Origin: Petrolisthes cinctipes
Taxonomy: Eukaryota; Arthropoda; Malacostraca; Decapoda; Porcellanidae
Length of the DNA: 64,000 bases
Reading direction: 5' to 3'
Assembly: GCA_033782935.1 (NCBI GenBank)
Contig: JAWQEG010001378.1
Span: forward strand, 99,501-163,500
Part shown: positions 50,701 to 59,700 of the stretch, piece by piece
How positions within the stretch are numbered: position 1 is the first letter of the stretch
Layout of the letters: the number at the start of each line of letters is the position of its first letter
Position numbers and translations under genes: made by a program
Notes under the pieces: model-generated
What the model was told of the DNA's origin: nothing
The model's input: only the letters and a program-made list of their open reading frames with translations
Database searches by the model: none

Positions 50701-53700
50701 TGGTCAGTCATCTAGCATTAAAAGTTTCACCAGTGGTGTCCCCCAAGGTTCTGTTCTCTCACCCACCCTTTTCAATTTATACATTCACGACCTACCAACA
50801 CCCAGGCGACACAAATACAGATAGCCTCCTACGCAGACGACATAACACTCATGTAATGAACAAAATCAATCAACCAAGTAAGTCAGACACAGAAATTTAT
50901 CCATTTAAATTCTTGTCGTACCCACGGGGAATTGAACCCCGGACCAGAGAAATCTCAGGCGGTAATTCTTCCGGGTAAGCCATAAGAGTACTCCTCTCGC
51001 CTAGCTTTCGAGTTTTTTCCTTTAACTCTCAGGTCCGGCCACTACACACTTTTAACCCCTAGGTAGGATCAATTTCAAGGGTCTGGCAACTCAATAGACC
51101 AACTTAACAACGTGGTAGCGTGTAAGAGGCCGAGCAGACAAGGCTGACGCAAGAACCATGGCACACAACAACCATGCCCACCGCTTTGCCGCCAATGTAA
51201 CGAACAGAATCAATCAACCAAGTCGGACCCAGAAATTGATCCATTTAAATTCTTGTCGTACCCACGGGGAATCAAACCCCGGACCAGAGAAATCTCAGGC
51301 AGTGCTTCTCCACTCGCCTAGCTTTCGAGTTTTGCCTTTAACTCTCAGGTCCGGCCACTACACTCACATGTACACACAGAAATGCAGACACAGCCACTCA
51401 CATCCTCCAACAATACCTGAATACTCTAAATGCCTGGTTCACCACAAACAGACTTAAAATAGCACCCACCAAGTCAACTGTCACCCTTCTCACCAACTGG
51501 AATGCAGAACACCGCTACACACAACACCTCACTATAAACAACACACCTATACCACACACACACACACAATACTTGGCATAACATACAATACATCCATGAC
51601 ATTCAAACAACATATCACGGCCATCAAAAACATAAACAAATACATGCCCTAAGATCACTTGCCAGCACAACATTTGGATACAACAAGGAAACCACAACCA
51701 CAGTGTACAAACAATATATCCGATCAGTGATGGATTATGCAAGCCCTGCCTGGCCTCAATACTCACTGAGACTCATCTCAACACCCTTCAGACCATGCAG
51801 AATAAAGCCCTAAAGATAATCACACGCCATCCACTACACTACATGGCAAAATACCCACACATGCCAAGGAACATCAAAACAACACCTAGTACACGATACC
51901 ATACACAAATACTATCATCTCTCACACTCTGCCCACCCCAAACCAGTCTCCAGAAACATATCCATACTCAAATCACTCATCAGTCCATCCAAACACTCAA
52001 AAACAACACTCAACTGCATGCACGACCTCCTGACATCCACCCATCTGAATCCTCCCTTCCCCATGAGGACAGAGTCCACATGGCCAGGCTGCGGTGTGGC
52101 CACCACCCGACCCTTCTGACATATCAGAAGAGGCTGGATGGAGCCATTGTAGAAGCCTGTCCGGGATGCAAAACAGCACCCCATTCTATTAAACACATTA
52201 TGGAAGACTACAATACACACAACCACACTCGCCAACAACACAACATACACTCTCTGAGGGCACTGTGAGAAAGCCTGGTTCAGGCCATGGCCTTCCTCAG
52301 GAGCTCGGGGCTGTTCGGCCAGACAGCTTGAGGAACTTCAACAACAACAACAACTCTGATTGTATGATCAGGATGTGTTCTTAAAAAAATTTAATATTCA
52401 GTAAAGTGTCATACATTATATAACTTGGGTCATATAAAGATGTATTCCAGGATTTGATCAACCACGCTATCTATCTATAGCTCCGACGCCTCGTTCCCTC
52501 TGGGAACTCCCGCCAAGGGAGTGGCACGGCAGAAGAGTCTCCAGTTTTCCCTGTTCCCGCACTACCTCCTCACTTGCTCAATCCCCCCTCCACCCCCCTC
52601 ACACTTCTCTGTCTCACATACTCTTCCACTCTGTTCTGCCATCTAACAAGTGGTCTGCCTCTCGCACCAAGTGCCACAACTTCATACACCTTTTCAAACT
52701 CCACACCTTTCATTCTCTCCACATGTCCAAACCACCTCAATGTATTACGCTTCACCCTCTCAACCACTCCACACTCAATACCAATTGCCTTCTCACTCAT
52801 ACCACATCTCACATACACACTCTCATTACTTTCTCCATCTCACCTTGTAAGTCCACATGCTCCTTTCAGATAACTAATTTCCAAAGCACCTATTCTAGAC
52901 TGATGAGCCCTACTCCATGTCCATGTCTCTGATGCATATGTCAGCGTTGGCAGGATTATACTATTTCTCGTCCCTTTTTCACTTCCATACTCACACTTCT
53001 ACCCTTTATTATCCTCCCCAGTGATCCTATGACCAGCCTACACCTCAATGCCCTCTCCTTGATTTCTCCTTCCATGCTTCCATGTTTACACAGAACTGTT
53101 CCCAGATACTTGAATTCCCTCACCTCCTCCATCCTCTCACCCCCTATAGTTATCTCACATTCCGTCCCAGTTGGCACAGCTACTCTAAAGGGTGTAGCAA
53201 AGTCAATTACTTCTGTTTTGGCCCTATCAAATACCATCACCTTACTCTTACCAACATTCACCTTCAGTTTTCTTCGCTTGCACACAGACTGAAACTCATC
53301 CACCACCCTCTGCATCTCCCTTTCACTCTCGGCCAGCAACACAGTGTCATCCGCAAATAAGCTTGCAACCAAGGAACAGTCTACTCCATTCAACCTCATT
53401 TTCGCACCCAAGCCCTCCACCTTTGCCTTCATCTCTCTCATGCAACCATTTATAAGATATTGAACAACTACATACTTATAAGTTAAATAAACTCCAGTAT
53501 ATCTTCTACAAATTGAACTCCTTGGGGGAGTGGTCAACAGGTTATCCTAAAGTTCAGTTTATGAAAAGGTTAGTACTATACTGTACAGTAATTTCCACCT
53601 CCTAATCTGATAAGAGTTTGCATTGTAAGAGGTACTGTTCTGTTCAGTCATTCATGTTCAAATTAAATTGATTGTGTACGTATTGTATGGTAGTGCTAAG

Positions 53701-56700
53701 CCCTGTCCACACGAGCACACAGTGTCTGACATACTTTATTCATCCCAAGACAAAGGGCCATGTGCAAGTACATTTGTGGTGATGACGATGGTGTGGTACC
53801 AATACGACAACTCCATAGCATAGACAAACAACGCCATCATTGTACCAGTACCACCCCGTCGTCAAAACCACAGATTTTCTTGCATACGGCCCAAAGTCTG
53901 CAAACACAGTTATAATGTTGTCCACACAATGGTGTCCGGCCCATCAAGGTTTGGTTAAATGACGGTGTATGAACTAGTATTAGTGCGGTAACGATACAAC
54001 AAAATGTTGCATTGCAAGAAGGATTGGAAATGTATAGCACTTTGCCATATATCATACTGATACCCCTGAATCTGAAAAAGATCAGAACAAATCTGCATAG
54101 GAAACAATGATTTAAGCAGTGGTTATTGAAAAGAAAAGAGTTGGGTAGTCGTGTGACCATACTACGTGAGCTGTAAGAGGAGAGTATGCAAGACGTCACC
54201 AAGTACCTGAGAATGGATCTCAATACTTTCCATATTCTCCTTGACAAAGTAAGACCATACATAATCAATCACTTGGGTAATTCAAAACAGTGAGTTCTTG
54301 GGGCCACACATTATTTTGTATAATGGTGTGTCTGGAAGCAGTGTCAATCAAACAAACATTGTCTCGTGTATTTGCTCAAACTGCATCACAAACACTTTGC
54401 TGGTTTGTCTGCAGACAGTGGTGAAGAATCTGTCACCAAACAAACTTCTCACTTGTGTCTGCTAACACTGTATGCTTGTGTAGACAGGGCTTTACTCTCA
54501 TGTATACCGTACTTATATGTATATACTATAGTTGTAAATTAAGGAAAAATAAAGTACAAGGTATTTTTACATTACTGTACTAAACTGCCTTTTCACATAA
54601 ACAGAGCAGACCATCGGATATCCCGAATAGAGTTTGGTACAGTATAGTATAACAGAGGCCTGTTCAGATCAAACAAGGCATTTTGTTTATCCAAAATTTA
54701 GTTATATAAGGTTTGGTCTATCAGTGGTTTACTAAAGTAATACCTTTATATTATATTAATGACAGGATGAGATTCGAGCCAATACTGATGACTGGGAAGC
54801 TCTGGGGATGCACGGCAACATGTCTGGTCCTTTGGTTATTGAAGGAATTTTCAAGAAGGAGAGAATGGTTGGATCTCCAGGCGATGGCAGATTGGTAAGT
54901 ATGGTAGAGTAGTAAAGCATTTAGGATTACAAAGGTCAGTTTGAAATGACTTTCATAACACCAATTGTTATAACCTGAAAGAGTCCCTTCAAACAAGTAC
55001 TGTACCGTTCAGCTTCCAGCTGAGACCAGAATGACCTTGATTAAATGTATAATCTGGCTGTAGTAGTGGTGTAAACAGAGGCTGTGAAAACAGGCTAAGC
55101 AGGCTGGCTTGGGAAACAGTGTGCAAATATGAGTTGGTGGAGGAACACAGGACAAGGGTGGGCTAGACCCAGTGCAGGCCTGTGTGAGATATAGGGCCGT
55201 TTCCACAGTGACTTTGGTTGTTATGAACCTCACCAACCGCACTTGTCAGTCTTAATTATATCCAACAAACTCGGTATCCATATTCACAATATATGTCGGG
55301 TAGTTCCATTATTACGATAGTTTCATAATGGAGTAATCAAATTCATAAAGTAATTCATTTATGAGCCATTTATACAGTTCAGTTTCTTTCGTTATGGTGC
55401 TTGCAAACCAAAACAGACCATTGTGGAATCGGCAGTTAGACCAAAATAGCTTTCAAGCTAATATAAAGATACAAAACATTAATTCAAAATATAAATATTG
55501 GCAGGGAATTACACAGCATATAGTGTATCCCACATGCTCCACAGCCACCATATGATATCTCTCGATGCGTAAGGGTTAATTTCTTTTTGAGACCTTGACT
55601 GAAAATACATTTTTGTACCCTCGTATTAAAATTCTTTTTCTTCCACATTTATTCAAGTATGTTTCAAGCCTTGGAGCACCATTACTTCTTAGTAAACTTG
55701 AATAACAGTTCATACCTGGCGATTTTATTTAGCATGTAGTGGTGTATGATACTGCACTGTACTGTACTGCAGTCCAGTGTGGAGATACACCTCTTATCTA
55801 GTAATCATAGTGATGGTCTACTATCCTACTGTTTCAATGCACTAACCTCCCTCGTGTATACCATTTCAGAGCAATGATGAGTGTGTTGACCCTTACTTCT
55901 TGTTGAACTCAGCAGCCTGTTGGAATGGTATATCCCTGGCATGTATGGACCTTGCGAAGAAACATGTGACTCGCAAGGCACACGCTGATGTAGGGATGAG
56001 GGTGTGTGATTACCCTACTATCCAGGTTAGTAAGGAGGCAGAAGGTATAGGGGCTTCATCATAGTTATGAGTGAGTGGCATAGGGAAGTGGCATTCCCAA
56101 CGCCCACCATTATTGTAATGGTGCAGTCAGCCTTGTGTCCCCCTATGATATAGGGGGGAATGAGGGTTGGGGACCCTGATCTTTAACAATTACCCCATTA
56201 AAGGTTCATATAGCCTGTGAGCTGGACCCCTTGCCTGTTCAGGGTCTTGCGCTGGTGCTGGATCCTCCCCACCCCTTGAAAAAAGGGGGAATGGGTTGTT
56301 GATGATGATGAGTAAAGTATGAGGAAAAAAAGTTAAAGGTTTATAGCCAAATAACCTTTTGTGATATATTTCCATTGCTTCCCAGGACCATATCCCATTA
56401 CTCATCGGAAGTAGCCTATATAGTAGTTGGAAAATTATATTGAAATACTGTACTGTAATTACCTTTCTTCTCTATGATTCTTTTGGTGAAAGTATGTTAA
56501 TTTATAACGGAAATTAAGTTTGAGTGTGGCCATGAATATGAAATAATGACTCTTCTTCAGGATTATTTTGGTGAAGGGGTGTGTGATGTGAATGCCTCAC
56601 GTGCCTTGGTATTGATGGTAGCCAAGGAATTGGACCTCCTCTCCAAAAACAATGATTGGACTCTCTTTGCTGACCTCACCTTTGCACCTAGGTACTGTGT

Positions 56701-59700
56701 GTGCCTCATTAATTCTAATACACACTGTTAATGCTTGTATAAATCATAAAATGATTTGCCACTTGTTGGGTCAGGCCTCTAGTTCTCCTTTTTCTCTTCG
56801 GGTGGCTTATCTCTCACCTGCATATGGGGTATCAGGTCAGTCCAAGCTAGATTTATATAGCATACTCTTCCCTGAAAGTGATTACCTGTACACTCGGATA
56901 CCATAGTCTCTAGCCCACCTGAGTCAATGCCCGAGATCTGAAGCAGGCGGTTTCTGGACAACAGCCCAAGCAAAGCCTTCATTGATTCGAAATGTGTATG
57001 TGTGTGTGTGTGAGTGTGTGTGTAGCCTTATGATGGTTTGGGTGGGCTGTGTGTGTGTATGTATAGCCTGGTGATGATATGGATGGGCTGTGTGTGTGTG
57101 TGTGGCCTCATAATGGTTTAGGTGGGCTATGTGTATGTGTGGGTGTGTGTGTGTGGGTGTGTAGCCTCGTGATAGTTTGGGTGGGCTGTCGTCCAGAAAT
57201 TGCCTGCTTCAGATCTCGGGCTTCGACTCAGGTGGGCTAGTGACTGTGGAATTCGAGTGTACCAGCTGCATCTCGGTTCTCAACTAACAAATACCTTGTA
57301 TTTAAATGCTGACATATTTCACAACAGGGTACATAATTGTTCTGTAGGTGATGGGCACATTTTTTTGCCCTACTACTCAGACTCCCTTTAGTTGGGGGTA
57401 GTAACACTCTCAGTACAAATCCTCAAATTTTGTTGGCTTTGCTGCTGCCAGTCCTAAAATGATGCACTGCTGAGAGGAAGTGAAGCGTCAAGACTATAGT
57501 TTCTTGGACTCGAACTTATCCTTTGATTCTTTCTCCATGAGAGTACCAAAAACAACTTAATAGAATCTGACGACCTTGTCTCTGACTGACCAGGAATTGT
57601 GATTGTATATGTACAGTACAGTACCACATTCTTATTGTGTCCCTTGTGTTTCCAGAATGTCTTTGCTACATTGGTTGTGGCAGGTGAAGTTTGTGGCAGC
57701 CAAGGTGGTGTATCAAATTACTGACAAGATGTTGCAAGCATGTGGTGGCAGTGGCTACAAGGTGAGGGTACTGAAGGACAACCATGATGACTTTAGATAG
57801 ATATCAAAAGGATGGAGTGGTTTAATGAGCATAATAGGTATACATTAGGAACTAGCCACCCCCTGTTCAGAGGATTTTTGATGGAAGTAAGATGTATGCA
57901 GTATGAGAGATATTAAGTGCTGTGCTGGATGCTAAAGTGAGATAACTGGTTATTACAGTTATTTTTCATTACCCATTCAAGAATATTTTGAAACTTGAAA
58001 TATGAAGTAGGTTGACAATCTCCATGATAGTGTTGGTTATTCTTATAATTGTCAGTGACTTTCAGCATGTACTTGTAATATAATTGTTCGCCTCCACCCT
58101 CCATTGTACGTACAGTACATCCCTACTTCCATGTTCTGTCTTCTTCCTTTATCTTGATATACCTCTCCTCATGATAATTCAACACTCCTTAGCAAAATTT
58201 GTCTCCCCAACTTGATCCACCTCTCCCAACTAAGCAAGTTTGATCTATCCAAGTCTTCAACTCTACTCTTAGCTACCACCGCTTCTTTAACCTCTCAGCT
58301 TCACCTCTCCATATAAACATTACTGATAAAACCCACATTCATACTTGTTCTTGACTGAGCAATTTTACATGCCTCAGAGTCTAAAGTTTAAATGACTCTT
58401 CCCCAATACCTTCATCTCCAATTCTCCTTTCACCAAATTTCCTCCTCCTCCACACTTTCATTTCTTTAAGTTTCCCCTTCTCCCTCTCCAGACCTGTTTG
58501 TTAATTCTTTGTCAAAACTTCCTTTTGATCCACAGACTGACCTTGGGTTGGAAAGGCTGCTGAGGGATGGAAAGGCTAGTTGGGTGATGGGTCCTTCCAA
58601 TGAGGTCCTGAGACAGTTTGTGGGCAAAACCTGTCTCTTTGGCTTGGAAAGCATAGATTACTGGTCAGAGTCTAGACTTAATCATTCATTTTTCTCCAAC
58701 TTATTCTGTGCCACAATTCTAAGCCACTTAAGTAACATTAAGGAGGGCATGCCGATGGTGTAGTGGTTATCATGCTCGCCTAGCAAGCGAGGGATCCCGG
58801 GTTCGATTCCCGAGTCATTGGAATTGATGGACAATTTTCCCAGCCCCTTATGTCCCTGTTCACCAAGCAATAAGTAGGTACCCGGCTGTAAGAGCGAGGA
58901 TTGCAACTTTGAAGGCTGAGGGAAGATGTGTTGATGTAACAAGACTGAATGCCTTAATGACCAACATCATCAGTCAATAGGCATAAAACCAAAAATATTC
59001 GTCTCTTCTCTTAAGGACTTCATTCACAACCTAGACATTCCCAGTCTAGAATAGGTGCAGTGGAAATGAGTTACTTGAGAGGAGCATGTGGACTTACTAG
59101 GTGGGATGGAGAAAGTAATGAGAGTGTTTATGAGAGATGTGGTATGAGTGAGAAGGCAATTGGTATTGAATGTGGAGTGGTTGAGAGAGTGAAGTGTAAT
59201 ACATTGAGATGGTTTGGACATGTAGAGAGAATGCAAGGTGTGGAGTTTGTAAAGAAGGTGTATGGAAGTGAAGTTGTGGGACCTGTTGTGAGAGGCAGAC
59301 CTCCAGTTAGATTGCAGAACAGAGTGGAAGAGTATGTAAAGGAGAGAAACGTGAGGGGCAGAGGAGGTCTTGACCAAGTAAAGAGGGAGTGTTGGAACAG
59401 GGAAAACCGGAGACACTTCTGCCGTGGCCACCCCCTTGGGGGAGTTCCCGGAGGGAACGATGCGTCAGAGCTATAGATAGATAGATAGAATGCCCACTAT
59501 ACAGTAGAAGCTTGAATTTTCAGCATATGGATATCCATAAATGAGATATTAGAGAGGATCTCCTGCACATTGTGGTACTACAATTGTAATTTGCTGGAAA
59601 CAGGATGCAAATGGCCTGCAATATTTCCTCAATCTACAACAGAATGTTGGTGGCCCCATTAAACTTGATATGACTCAAGTGATTGTTAGATTATGTTGAC

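Noticed and set aside
57685..57762. Alternative acceptor for dehydrogenase exon 8 just before GTGAAGTTT
   Set aside because: Joined to exon 7 it would create an immediate TGA. The acceptor at 57655 keeps the frame and adds a sensible MSLLHWLWQ segment.
58747..58820. tRNA-Ala gene
   Set aside because: Internal promoter boxes and anticodon arm are intact, but the acceptor stem does not pair and a SINE body follows.
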